The position numbers were made by a program, and so were the translations under genes. From the NCBI GenBank assembly GCA_018432235.1, contig JAHDLO010000031.1:1-64000 (forward strand): a DNA stretch of 64,000 nucleotides, written 5' to 3'. The stretch is from Clostridiaceae bacterium (GTDB lineage Bacteria; Bacillota; Clostridia; Peptostreptococcales; Natronincolaceae). Below the pieces are notes generated by a model. That model saw only the letters and a list, made by a program, of their open reading frames with translations. It had not been told where the DNA came from and searched no databases. Positions 1 to 7,508 of the stretch are shown here, piece after piece; the first letter of the stretch is position 1, and every line of letters begins with the position of its first letter.

Positions 1-2
1 AT

Positions 3-135
3 TGTAGGGAATCTCGCTTGCAAAGTGGGATTCTCACTTACAACACTGGAAAGTCGATTACAAAACTAGACTCTCGTTTACAAAATCTAAAAACGATGGG
101 AATCTCGGCATACAAACGGGCGTCTCGTAATACAA
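3..135. repeat. Tandem ~20-bp iteron-like array
   Basis: A TACAA (once TGCAA) core recurs at 19, 39, 59, 79, 111 and 131, giving spacings of 20, 20, 20, 32 and 20 bases. Each is preceded 7-8 bases earlier by TCTCG or a near match (12, 32, 52, 72, 103, 123). An inverted TTGTA lies at 3-6. The array probably continues left of the window. Such spacing is typical of multiple protein-binding sites, such as replication iterons or transposase sites at Tn7/Mu-like ends; no partner gene is visible, so the function is inference. Confidence 0.6.
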
Positions 136-210
136 TTGACCCACTATTAACCACTATTAACCCAGAATAAAGGTGGAGGTAAAAAATATATGAATATATG
201 TAAAATATAT

Positions 211-239
211 TTGACACAATATCTAGTATATAGTACTAT
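211..239 (+). promoter_or_regulatory. Sigma-A-type promoter for the XRE gene
   Basis: TTGACA at 211-216 and TACTAT at 234-239 are separated by exactly 17 bases. The spacer and -10 contain overlapping ATAT/CTAG dyads that could be an operator for the XRE protein encoded downstream (inference). The rest of the 375-base upstream region, from 240, is an untranslated leader of about 130 bases in which I recognise nothing. Confidence 0.6.
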
Positions 240-375
240 GTTAGTAGGGGAGGTTAATTGAAGGGTAACGAAATGAGTTTTGTATTCTAAAAGTAGCGAA
301 GCATTTGGGATTATAGCGCAATAGGCTGAATAAATGTGTTGGCTTTAAAATCAAAGAAAAGTAAGGAGTGGTAGC

Positions 376-585
376 TTGGGAAAAAATTTAAGGCTTAAGG
401 CTGCAAGGGCAGCCAAGGACATGTCTCAGAAGGATATCGCCGATGCTGTAGGGGTGACAAGACAAACTATTAATGCAATTGAAAATGGAGACTATAATCC
501 GTCAATTAATTTATGCATAGCTATTTGTAAGCTGTTGGGAAAAACATTAAATGATATTTTTTGGGAGGATGAGGAGAATGAATAA
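376..585 (+). CDS. XRE-family HTH transcriptional regulator
   Basis: This 69-residue protein is almost entirely one Cro/CI-type helix-turn-helix: the recognition segment reads SQKDIADAVGVTRQTINAIE (residues 17-36), followed by the NPSINLCIAICKLL helix typical of the small YozG/YvaO-like group. It starts at TTG after AAGGAGTG. Its stop overlaps the next gene by 8 bases, so the two are probably translationally coupled. Regulators of this size paired with a small membrane protein are common in Firmicutes, where they usually control their own operon. The target here is not known. Confidence 0.88.
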   Translation: MGKNLRLKAARAAKDMSQKDIADAVGVTRQTINAIENGDYNPSINLCIAICKLLGKTLNDIFWEDEENE

Positions 586-1021
586 AAGTAATCTGGATGA
601 AATGCAGCTTCAGCTAAGGAATAGAATTGGCAATCAATCCTTTTTATTACTGATGTATATACTTTTAATTGATGTAGGCCTTTATGGTTTTGGTTTTAGA
701 TGGATCAGCTATCCTGCCAATATCGTCATTATTCTTACGATAGTGTCCGGAAGCTATGTGGTGAGGCTAATACTGTCAAATGCTTATGCTGGCACCTCAT
801 ATAAGGAGCAGAATACAGCAAAAAGATCAATCCTGATGGCAGTCCTCATAGCAATAGCTGCGGCCATGATGGCATTTTTCATTAAAAGCAGAGGCATTGC
901 CGTTGAGTCAACAAATGATGGTGGGGCGATTATTTTAGTTTTGGCCTCAATTGTAAGCCTTTCAATAATAGGCATATCTAGTTTTATAAAGCATCGACAA
1001 AATAAAGATGATGAAAAATAG
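578..1021 (+). CDS. Small four-helix membrane protein (DUF6773-like)
   Basis: The protein has 147 residues if started at the ATG inside the end of the XRE gene, which has GAGGAG directly upstream; a longer in-frame start at 551 lacks a ribosome site. About four hydrophobic segments are visible (near residues 20-40, 45-65, 80-100 and 115-135) with a short charged C terminus ending HRQNKDDEK. It resembles the uncharacterised membrane proteins, DUF6773-like, that accompany XRE regulators in Clostridia; that family call is from memory and tentative. No catalytic motif is seen. It may be the effector or sensor partner of the regulator. Confidence 0.65.
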   Translation: MNKSNLDEMQLQLRNRIGNQSFLLLMYILLIDVGLYGFGFRWISYPANIVIILTIVSGSYVVRLILSNAYAGTSYKEQNTAKRSILMAVLIAIAAAMMAFFIKSRGIAVESTNDGGAIILVLASIVSLSIIGISSFIKHRQNKDDEK

Positions 1022-1032
1022 AATAGCAATCG

Positions 1033-1072
1033 AAAAGGCAAGGGGTATATGAATTAGGCCCCTTGCCTTTTT
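1033..1072 (+). terminator. Rho-independent terminator after the XRE operon
   Basis: A 13-bp stem (AAAAGGCAAGGGG at 1033-1045 with CCCCTTGCCTTTT at 1059-1071) is followed by a short T run. It lies 12 bases after the membrane-protein stop. Confidence 0.85.
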
Positions 1073-1311
1073 GCTGTGCTTATAATTCTTTAGGCGATAT
1101 CATGGCATTAAGCAAGGAGAAAATAGAGATTTCTATTTTCTTTGCTATTGGTATTGGCAATGAAAAGGAGCAATAAATCATATCTTTTATCAAAAAAATA
1201 AAGACACTGATGATTAAGGATATTATGAATTTCAATATAATATATAATACTATAATAATATATTTACAATAGTGTGTGTCATACAGTATAATGAAATTAG
1301 GAGGTGATGTT

Positions 1312-1653
1312 GTGGAGGATAAGAAGCCGGATGCATTGTTGGAAAGCCTTGTCCTGGAGCTAAGGAGAGGCACGATTATCTTAAGTGTCATGAGTCAGCT
1401 AAAGGAGCCACAATACGGATATTCGTTGGTAGTATTACTGGAAGAGAAGGGCATTGCCGTCGATGCCGGGACGCTTTACCCACTGCTGAGAAGGCTTGAG
1501 AGTCAGGGATTACTGGAAAGCAGCTGGGACACTGGCAGCGCTAAGCCAAGAAAATACTATCAGCTCAGCGGCTATGGCAAAGAAATATATGGACAATTAA
1601 GAAAAAGCTGGATGAATATGGTGGAGAGAATGAATAAAATAATAAAGGAGTAG
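1312..1653 (+). CDS. PadR-family transcriptional regulator
   Basis: The protein has 113 residues. It shows the PadR winged helix: LRRGTIILSVMSQLKEPQYG, then GTLYPLLRRLESQGLLESSW and PRKYYQLSGYG. The GTG start is chosen because a near-perfect AGGAGGTGAT lies 3 bases upstream; a longer frame from 1276 would place that site inside the gene. PadR proteins repress transport or stress genes and often sit directly ahead of a HAAS-domain membrane protein, as here. The ligand is unknown. The upstream region is very AT-rich, with several possible -10 boxes, and I cannot define its promoter. Confidence 0.9.
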   Translation: MEDKKPDALLESLVLELRRGTIILSVMSQLKEPQYGYSLVVLLEEKGIAVDAGTLYPLLRRLESQGLLESSWDTGSAKPRKYYQLSGYGKEIYGQLRKSWMNMVERMNKIIKE

Positions 1654-1654
1654 G

Positions 1655-2665
1655 ATGTGTATGGACTTAATAGATAGATATATTTATGCAGTGACCAAGG
1701 AGCTGCCGTCTAAGCAGAGGGAGGACATAAGCGAGGAGCTAAGAGGTCTAATAGATGATATGCTGGAGGCTCATAAAGGCGATCAAAGCCATGAGGATAA
1801 GATTAGAGCTGTGCTTATGGCGCTGGGCAACCCTGTAGCTCTTGCCAATAACTATAAGAGCAGGTCAAGGTACTTGATTGGACCCAAGCTCTTCGACAGC
1901 TATTTAATGGTGCTTAAAATAGTTGCATTTGCTGTATTTATTGGTATATCCGTAGCTACAGCAGTAGGCGGAATTTATTCAGCAGAGGAAAACATTATAA
2001 AAATAGCACTAGAATATATTGCAACCTTGCTTTCGGCGGTATCTCAGGCATTTGTATGGGTTACAGTGTCATTTGCTATAGCAGAGCATTACGATGCCTC
2101 AGACGTCAATATATTAGGTAACAAGGAGGAATGGAGTCTCGACAGCTTGCCTCGGATACCCCAAAAGGAAGCCAGAATTTCAAGAGCTGAAACAATAACC
2201 GGTATTATTTTTACAACTATATTTGTTTCTATTATATACTTCTATCCGAAAATTTTTGCTATATATAGCTCTGCACCATCGGGAATGAAGATTGTCCCAA
2301 TATTTAATCTGGAGGTATTGGAAGGCTTTAAGGTAATTATAGCATTGATATTCTTAATTGGTATTGCTAAAGAAACCGTCAAGCTGGTTGCGGGCAGATG
2401 GAGCTTAAAGATAGCCATTATCACCTCAATGCTGTCCATTGCATCATTGGTATTTACGTTATTAGTTTTTACAAACCCTAATATATATAATCCTTATTTA
2501 GCGGATGAATTAAAAGGGCTATTTAATTTAAATTTAAGCTTTGATTTGGCTAATGCACAATATTATGCCAGCAGGGTACTGATAATAATTATTATAGCTG
2601 GTAGTCTTGGTGAAATAGTCGGTGCGCTATATAAAGGTATAAAATACAATAATATAAAATTATAA
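1655..2665 (+). CDS. HAAS-domain (DUF1700-like) multipass membrane protein
   Basis: The N-terminal ~75 residues (IDRYIYAVTKELPSKQREDI onward, with an ALGNPVALANNYKSR segment) look like the HAAS helical domain found in partners of PadR regulators. It is followed by about six to seven membrane segments from residue ~85 to the end. Total length is 336 residues. The ATG at 1655 lies 4 bases after AAGGAG; a second in-frame ATG at 1661 is equally plausible. It directly follows padR in one operon. These proteins are thought to work with the PadR regulator in envelope sensing, but no biochemical role is established. Confidence 0.75.
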   Translation: MCMDLIDRYIYAVTKELPSKQREDISEELRGLIDDMLEAHKGDQSHEDKIRAVLMALGNPVALANNYKSRSRYLIGPKLFDSYLMVLKIVAFAVFIGISVATAVGGIYSAEENIIKIALEYIATLLSAVSQAFVWVTVSFAIAEHYDASDVNILGNKEEWSLDSLPRIPQKEARISRAETITGIIFTTIFVSIIYFYPKIFAIYSSAPSGMKIVPIFNLEVLEGFKVIIALIFLIGIAKETVKLVAGRWSLKIAIITSMLSIASLVFTLLVFTNPNIYNPYLADELKGLFNLNLSFDLANAQYYASRVLIIIIIAGSLGEIVGALYKGIKYNNIKL

Positions 2666-2708
2666 TTATTTTATAGGTTAGAAAACGTAAAAACCATAAA
2701 AAACCTTG

Positions 2709-2739
2709 TTGACATTGACGTAACGTAAAGGTGTATAGT
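2709..2739 (+). promoter_or_regulatory. MerR-type promoter with 19-bp spacer
   Basis: TTGACA (2709-2714) and TATAGT (2734-2739) are separated by 19 bases, the overlong spacing characteristic of promoters activated by MerR proteins through DNA distortion. The spacer carries a repeated ACGTAACGTAAAGG sequence that could be the operator. It lies 22 bases ahead of the TipA-like gene, so autoregulation is likely. Confidence 0.75.
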
Positions 2740-2761
2740 TAATTTATCGGGAGGTGAGACC

Positions 2762-3526
2762 ATGGAATATACAGTGCAAAAGCTTGGGGAACTGGCGGGT
2801 ATCAGCACTAGGACCCTGCGATATTATGATGAAATCGGGATTCTTAAGCCGGCAAGAATCAATTCATCGGGGTATCGCATATATGGGCAGAAGGAAGTTG
2901 ACAGGCTTCAGCAAATACTCTTCTACAGAGAGATGGGGATAAGTCTGGAGGAAATAAAGGATATCATCACTGACCCTGCCTTTGACGCAGCTAAGGCGCT
3001 GAAGCAGCATCTGGGAAGGCTTCTTGATAAAAGATCACAAATTGATATACTGATAGCCAATGTTGAAAAAACCTTGGCGGTTACGGAAGGGAGAATTCAA
3101 ATGTCTGATAAAGAAAAGTTTGAAGGCTTTAAGCAAAAGCTAGTACAGGAAAATGAAGAAAAGTACGGTAAAGAGGTAAGAGAAAAATACGGTGATGAGG
3201 CAGTGGAAAGGTCCAATCAGGTCTTTAAAAACATGACCAAGGAGGCGTATGACGCCTTTGAAGCCCTTGGAAATGAAGTTTTAATAACCCTTGCGGAGGC
3301 CTTTAAAACAGGCGATCCTGCAGGAGAGCTGGGACAAAAAACGGCAGAGCTTCATAAGCAATGGATTGAAAGGGCCTGGGGTAGCTACAACAAGGAGGCA
3401 CATGCGGGTGTTGCTCAAATGTATGTAGACGATGAAAGATTTACAGCCTACTACGACAAGGAGCAGCCTGGATTGGCAGCTTTTTTAAGGGATGCGGTTC
3501 ATATTTACACCGGAAATAAAAAGTAA
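2762..3526 (+). CDS. MerR-family regulator with TipAS antibiotic-binding domain
   Basis: The protein has 254 residues. Residues 1-70 are the MerR winged helix (TRTLRYYDEIGILKPARI, SGYRIYG). A dimerisation coiled coil covers ~75-110, and a TipAS/Mta-type helical domain covers ~125-250, including HKQWIERAW and VAQMYVDDERFTAYYD. TipAL-type proteins bind thiopeptides and other hydrophobic drugs and activate their own gene and efflux genes. I see no cysteine anywhere in this protein, so covalent thiopeptide capture as in TipAL is not expected. The gene stands alone between its own 19-bp-spacer promoter and a terminator, implying autoregulation. Confidence 0.92.
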   Translation: MEYTVQKLGELAGISTRTLRYYDEIGILKPARINSSGYRIYGQKEVDRLQQILFYREMGISLEEIKDIITDPAFDAAKALKQHLGRLLDKRSQIDILIANVEKTLAVTEGRIQMSDKEKFEGFKQKLVQENEEKYGKEVREKYGDEAVERSNQVFKNMTKEAYDAFEALGNEVLITLAEAFKTGDPAGELGQKTAELHKQWIERAWGSYNKEAHAGVAQMYVDDERFTAYYDKEQPGLAAFLRDAVHIYTGNKK

Positions 3527-3530
3527 TACT

Positions 3531-3570
3531 AAAGGGTAGGATTGATACAGGGATATCAATCCTACCCTTT
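3531..3570. terminator. Bidirectional terminator with perfect 17-bp stem
   Basis: AAAGGGTAGGATTGATA (3531-3547) pairs perfectly with 3554-3570 around a 6-base loop, with T runs on the plus side and A/T on the other. It separates convergent genes and overlaps the stop codon of the minus-strand gene by one base. Confidence 0.9.
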
Positions 3571-4136
3571 TATTCTGTATATTTAAATACAATTTCCGCC
3601 TTATATAGTCGTTTAAAGATTTTGTATTCCTCCTGAAGCTCCCGTAGAGTTATAAAAATACTGGTGAAAAACTCCCATAGAAATACCCAGCCCCCGATAA
3701 ATATTCCCTCGTGAATAATACTGGTAACCAGGGATTTCGCTCCTCTAAAAAAGAAATATCCAATACCCAGCATAAAGATGGACAGAAGCAAGTAAGAGAT
3801 AGTTTTTTTATACAGCGTGGTTTTTCTTCTGTTGAGTCTATCCAATGCATAGGCATAATAATTTCGATAGGCGGAAATCAGAGTTACCTCCTTTTGCTCA
3901 TCCCTTTTTGCTATAGGCAGATATAGCACTATACTTATATCGTAGTTAAAGGGTATATCCTGAGATGAGTTGACAACAAAATCATTAAATTCATCCTCAA
4001 TATCTCTTTTTTTGAAGGGGGAGGCATCCCAGTCGTCATAGACGTCATCATAAGTGTCTAAGGAAACCTCAATCCCATAGGTGTTGTTTTCTTCATTAAA
4101 TTTATATAGCTTTTGAAAATATCTTTTTTTACGCAT
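3570..4136 (-). CDS. Hypothetical protein, soluble N-domain plus two membrane helices
   Basis: I do not recognise this 188-residue protein. The first ~105 residues are polar and aspartate-rich (YDDVYDDWDASPFKKRDI). Two hydrophobic segments follow (about 112-130 and 137-160), then a charged tail of ~28 residues. The start has AGGGTGATGGC just upstream. The topology suggests the large N-terminal part and the tail lie on the same side of the membrane. It is a single-gene unit ending in a bidirectional terminator. A lineage-restricted envelope protein is the most that can be inferred. Confidence 0.6.
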   Translation of the reverse strand: MRKKRYFQKLYKFNEENNTYGIEVSLDTYDDVYDDWDASPFKKRDIEDEFNDFVVNSSQDIPFNYDISIVLYLPIAKRDEQKEVTLISAYRNYYAYALDRLNRRKTTLYKKTISYLLLSIFMLGIGYFFFRGAKSLVTSIIHEGIFIGGWVFLWEFFTSIFITLRELQEEYKIFKRLYKAEIVFKYTE

Positions 4137-4197
4137 GCCATCACCCTTATAAAGTATATGCAGCTTATTTATAAAAATTTCTATGCCTATCCTAGCA

Positions 4198-5016
4198 TTA
4201 ACCCTTATAAGTTTTGCTAGACAATCTGCAAACAGTTATGATAAGACCTCCTGCTGCAAATATAATTATTGACGGAAAATATTGTGTACCATTGGGCATA
4301 CCTGGGAAGATGGGTATAATTGAGGCGGTTACGAAGCCAATTAACACCATATACACTTTTCCAGGATATCTTAACAGCAAGCCCTTAACAAGCCTTGAAC
4401 CCAACAGTATACCTGCTATTATGCCAAGAGAAAGCGGAATGAGCATTTGAAAATTAAGCTCATTTATAGCTCTAAGCGTGACCTCATACAACCCCAGAGT
4501 TGTAAGCACTAATGAGCCACTGATACCCGGCAACACCAAAGCAATGGAAACTAATATACCCACCATAAACATCAAAAGGTAAAGAACGAAACCTTCATGA
4601 TAAACCCGGGATGTTATGGTAAAAAGGTCCGAGGAAAACACGATAACTGTAATACAGCCTGCAATAAAATAAAGGAATGCATACTTTTCTCCTGTACAGG
4701 CGTTTTTGTATTTGTCATACAGTATAGGTAGACTGCCAATAATTATGCCCATAAATAAAAATTGTATCCTATGGGGATATTTATTTAACAAGTGCGCTAT
4801 GATATAACTGAAGGCGCCAAGGCTTAAAAGCCCTCCGATAGATACCTGTAATAAAAGCTGTCCTTGATTTTTTAAATCCGCAGTAAAGCTACTGAAGGCA
4901 TGAATTAAATCCTCATATATGCCCAATATCATAGCCATAGTGCCACCGCTTAATCCCGGAATTAATATGGTTATTCCAATTATCATACCCTTAAAAGCAT
5001 TCAAAAGACCCTTCAT
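4198..5016 (-). CDS. DUF368 membrane protein (PopT-like polyprenyl-phosphate transporter)
   Basis: The protein has 272 residues when started at the ATG with AGAGGTGAGGC upstream; the frame opens 18 bases earlier without a ribosome site. It contains the DUF368 hallmark GITILIPGLSGGTMAMILGI near the N terminus and a second ALVLPGISGSLVLTTLGLYE around residue ~175, an internal duplication within roughly eight membrane segments. DUF368 proteins have been implicated in returning undecaprenyl phosphate from the outer to the inner face of the membrane (named PopT in Vibrio), so a role in cell-wall carrier recycling is likely. It is monocistronic. Confidence 0.88.
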   Translation of the reverse strand: MKGLLNAFKGMIIGITILIPGLSGGTMAMILGIYEDLIHAFSSFTADLKNQGQLLLQVSIGGLLSLGAFSYIIAHLLNKYPHRIQFLFMGIIIGSLPILYDKYKNACTGEKYAFLYFIAGCITVIVFSSDLFTITSRVYHEGFVLYLLMFMVGILVSIALVLPGISGSLVLTTLGLYEVTLRAINELNFQMLIPLSLGIIAGILLGSRLVKGLLLRYPGKVYMVLIGFVTASIIPIFPGMPNGTQYFPSIIIFAAGGLIITVCRLSSKTYKG

Positions 5017-5116
5017 AGCCTCACCTCTTATCATATTTTGCTGTCCATTAGGCTGAATGTCATTTTTTAATTGTATAAGAAAGTCCTATTTTATACTATA
5101 AATTATTATACCATGA

Positions 5117-5288
5117 GGGGTTGTTAAGGGGGCCTCTCCCCCTTATTAAAATAAGGTGAGGCGAGTAGTGTCACGAATAAGTGACACTATGCCACGAGCG
5201 GCGCCGAGACAGTGAGGCGACCGAAGGCGAAGCGTCCTAGAGAACGCATGGGTTCTCTGTAAGACAAGCTAAACCTTATTTTCTCACC
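5117..5288. repeat. GC-rich multi-hairpin intergenic element, copy 1
   Basis: This element in an AT-rich gap begins with GGGGTTGTTAAGGGGG, whose TAAGGGGG pairs with CCCCCTTA at 5138-5145. Further perfect stems are TAGTGTCAC/GTGACACTA (5166-5174/5181-5189) and AGAGAAC/GTTCTCT (5239-5245/5252-5258). AAAATAAGG (5148-5156) can pair with CCTTATTTT (5274-5282) to enclose the whole. The first ~40 bases and a GCGAAGCGTCC motif recur near 46.2 kb. The remaining AT-rich sequence between 5017 and 5448 shows nothing I recognise. Confidence 0.6.
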
Positions 5289-5448
5289 ATATCGTCGCTT
5301 TTGTTTTACCAAATTTAGTATATCATATAATGGATTTAAATAATTAAATATTTATCAAATTAAGCGAAGGCAGTTTCTCTTCAATTTGACTTTTTTCAAT
5401 GCTAAGGGTATATTAGTAATATTAATTTAAGACATTAAAGGAAGGTAC

Positions 5449-6390
5449 ATGCAAATGGGGGAAATCACATCGAAGCTAATGCCGATAATAATTCTTATCG
5501 CCTTAGGCAAGCTAATGAATAAAAAACAAATGATGAAGCAGAGTACGATCGATGAGATCAAGAGTTTTATAATCAATATCGCCTTGTCGTCTGTTTTATT
5601 TATCGCTTTTGTTAATATGGAGCTGAGAAGGGAATATTTTTTAGTATTCATTATGGTTTTCATAACCCTGTGTATCCAATACATATTGGGCTTTTTGCTG
5701 AATAGAGTTAAATGGATAAAACATCCAGTTGTACCCTTTATTACCTCCGGATGCACCTATGGACTTTTAGGCATACCGCTATTTGCCGCCTTGTTTGGCA
5801 TTGAAAATGTAGGTAAGATATCTATACTAGGGGTCGGACACGAATTCTTTATCTGGCTGGTATTTTACACCATCATGCGAATGAATCTAAGGCAGGAGAG
5901 GATATCTATAGGTATTGCTAAGGCGGTTATAAAGTCACCAACTATCATCAGTATTGCCCTGGGTATATTGTTTAATATGCTGGGCTTAGGAGAATGGCTT
6001 AGAAGCAATCCCATTGCAACTGGTGTATATACCACATTAGAATATCTGGCAAATCTTGCAACACCTTTAATCCTAATCATTATAGGCTATGGTCTGAATC
6101 TAGAGAAAAAGTATATGAAGGAAAGTCTAAAGCTTTTATCAATCCGCATGCTTTCAATGCTATCAATAGGCTATGCTGTAAAATTTTTAGTTATCGACAA
6201 GATAATGCAGCCAGACATTTTATTTAACTATGCGTACTTTATATTTTTTATATTACCGCCGCCATTATCGCTTTCGATATTTATAGGAACCTACAGCAAT
6301 AAAGAGAATGAGGCGCTTACCAACAACACTGTTGTCCTTAATACAGTTGTAAGCATTAGTATATTTGCTCTTTTTGTTATATTAAAATAA
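5449..6390 (+). CDS. AEC-family (auxin efflux carrier-type) transporter
   Basis: This 313-residue protein has about ten membrane helices in the two-half arrangement of AEC transporters. Family-typical features are the N-terminal LGKLMNKKQ, the SGCTYGLLGIPLFAALFG motif in the middle of the first half, and IIGYGLNLEKKY before the second half. The family exports organic anions such as malate; substrate cannot be inferred here. The ATG is preceded by AAAGGAAGG. It stands alone, followed by a hairpin at 6491-6529. Confidence 0.85.
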   Translation: MQMGEITSKLMPIIILIALGKLMNKKQMMKQSTIDEIKSFIINIALSSVLFIAFVNMELRREYFLVFIMVFITLCIQYILGFLLNRVKWIKHPVVPFITSGCTYGLLGIPLFAALFGIENVGKISILGVGHEFFIWLVFYTIMRMNLRQERISIGIAKAVIKSPTIISIALGILFNMLGLGEWLRSNPIATGVYTTLEYLANLATPLILIIIGYGLNLEKKYMKESLKLLSIRMLSMLSIGYAVKFLVIDKIMQPDILFNYAYFIFFILPPPLSLSIFIGTYSNKENEALTNNTVVLNTVVSISIFALFVILK

Positions 6391-6490
6391 ACGCTGCACC
6401 AAAGCCTTCAGGCAGATTGTGTTAATTGTTAGATTTTTCAGATATCATTGACTCTGGAAGCTGAACTGTGATATATTATAATTCAGTACC

Positions 6491-6529
6491 GCCCATAAAA
6501 GGACTTCCTTAAATATGTCTTTTATGGGC
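6491..6529 (+). terminator. Hairpin downstream of the AEC gene
   Basis: GCCCATAAAAGGAC (6491-6504) pairs with GTCTTTTATGGGC (6517-6529) with one bulge. There is no strong T run after it, only an AT-rich tail, so termination is plausible but weak. The rest of the 266-base gap before larE shows no recognised signal. Confidence 0.5.
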
Positions 6530-6656
6530 TATTATTATATTCTGTTACATTTTAATTATGCCGCCATTTGTGGTATTCTATTGTATATGATTATGTTTAA
6601 TGAGCTTATGAAAAGCTTAAAATAAATACTATTTCTAAGTAAAGGGTGAGGTCGTT

Positions 6657-7475
6657 ATGGCATTGCAAGATAAGTATGATAAATTGAAGGAAATTATTAA
6701 AGGCTCCGAAAGCCTTGCAGTTGCTTTTTCAGGAGGGGTAGACAGTACATTTCTGCTTAAGGTGGCATATGATATTTTGGGGGACAAGGTGGTGGCGGTT
6801 ACAGCTCAATCCTCTACATATCCAGAGAGAGAATACAGGATGGCTGAGAATTTTGCCAAGGAGCTGGGAGTAAAGCATGTAGTCATTGTATCTGAAGAAT
6901 TAGATATTGATGGCTTTTCAAGCAATCCCGTAAATAGATGCTATTATTGCAAAAAAGAGCTTTTTACCAAGGTTCATGAGGTTGCACGGGAGCAGGGTGT
7001 CAAATGTGTTGCAGATGGTTCTAATATGGATGATATAGGGGATTATAGACCAGGTCTGAAGGCCGTGAATGAGCTTAAGGTTATTAGCCCCCTGAAGCAG
7101 GCTGGAATGACAAAGGATGATATTCGGGCACTTTCAAAGGAGTTAAATCTGCCGACATGGAATAAGCAGGCCTTTGCCTGTTTAGCTTCAAGATTCCCCT
7201 ATGGGCATGAAATCACTAAGGAGAAGCTAAGCATGGTGGATCAGGCAGAGCAAATTTTGCTGGATTTGGGCTTTAGAACAGTCAGGGTGAGACACCATGA
7301 AAACTTAGCCAGAATAGAGGTATCACAGGAGGAAATGAAGAAATTCTTCAATGAGGCACTGATGGATGAAATCTATCAGTCCTTTAAAGGGATTGGATTT
7401 AATTATGTCGCACTGGACTTAAAGGGCTACAGAACCGGAAGCATGAATGAAACTATTGATACGACAACAATCTAA
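6657..7475 (+). CDS. larE: LarE, sulfur insertase for nickel-pincer cofactor
   Basis: The protein has 272 residues. LarE adenylates pyridinium dicarboxylic acid mononucleotide and inserts sulfur into it, giving the thiol ligands of the nickel-pincer nucleotide cofactor. The PP-loop AFSGGVDSTFLLK is at residues ~23-35. CYYC is at 95-98 and the cysteine of ACLASRF is at 175, matching the sacrificial Cys176 of Lactiplantibacillus LarE. Having all three cysteines fits the type that binds a [4Fe-4S] cluster and may not consume its own cysteine (family knowledge, not proven here). It is first in larEBC, 33 bases ahead of larB. Confidence 0.93.
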   Translation: MALQDKYDKLKEIIKGSESLAVAFSGGVDSTFLLKVAYDILGDKVVAVTAQSSTYPEREYRMAENFAKELGVKHVVIVSEELDIDGFSSNPVNRCYYCKKELFTKVHEVAREQGVKCVADGSNMDDIGDYRPGLKAVNELKVISPLKQAGMTKDDIRALSKELNLPTWNKQAFACLASRFPYGHEITKEKLSMVDQAEQILLDLGFRTVRVRHHENLARIEVSQEEMKKFFNEALMDEIYQSFKGIGFNYVALDLKGYRTGSMNETIDTTTI

Positions 7476-7508
7476 TAGCTAAATCGATGGAAGGGGCTGT
7501 AAGCAATA

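Noticed and set aside
3..135. CRISPR or tRNA-like repeat at the left edge
   Set aside because: Cores are only 5 bases, with the period too short for a CRISPR, and the intervening bases are themselves part of the site.
1080..1391. 103-codon minus-strand frame ahead of padR
   Set aside because: It overlaps the padR start and an AT-rich promoter region, and its composition is that of random AT-rich sequence.
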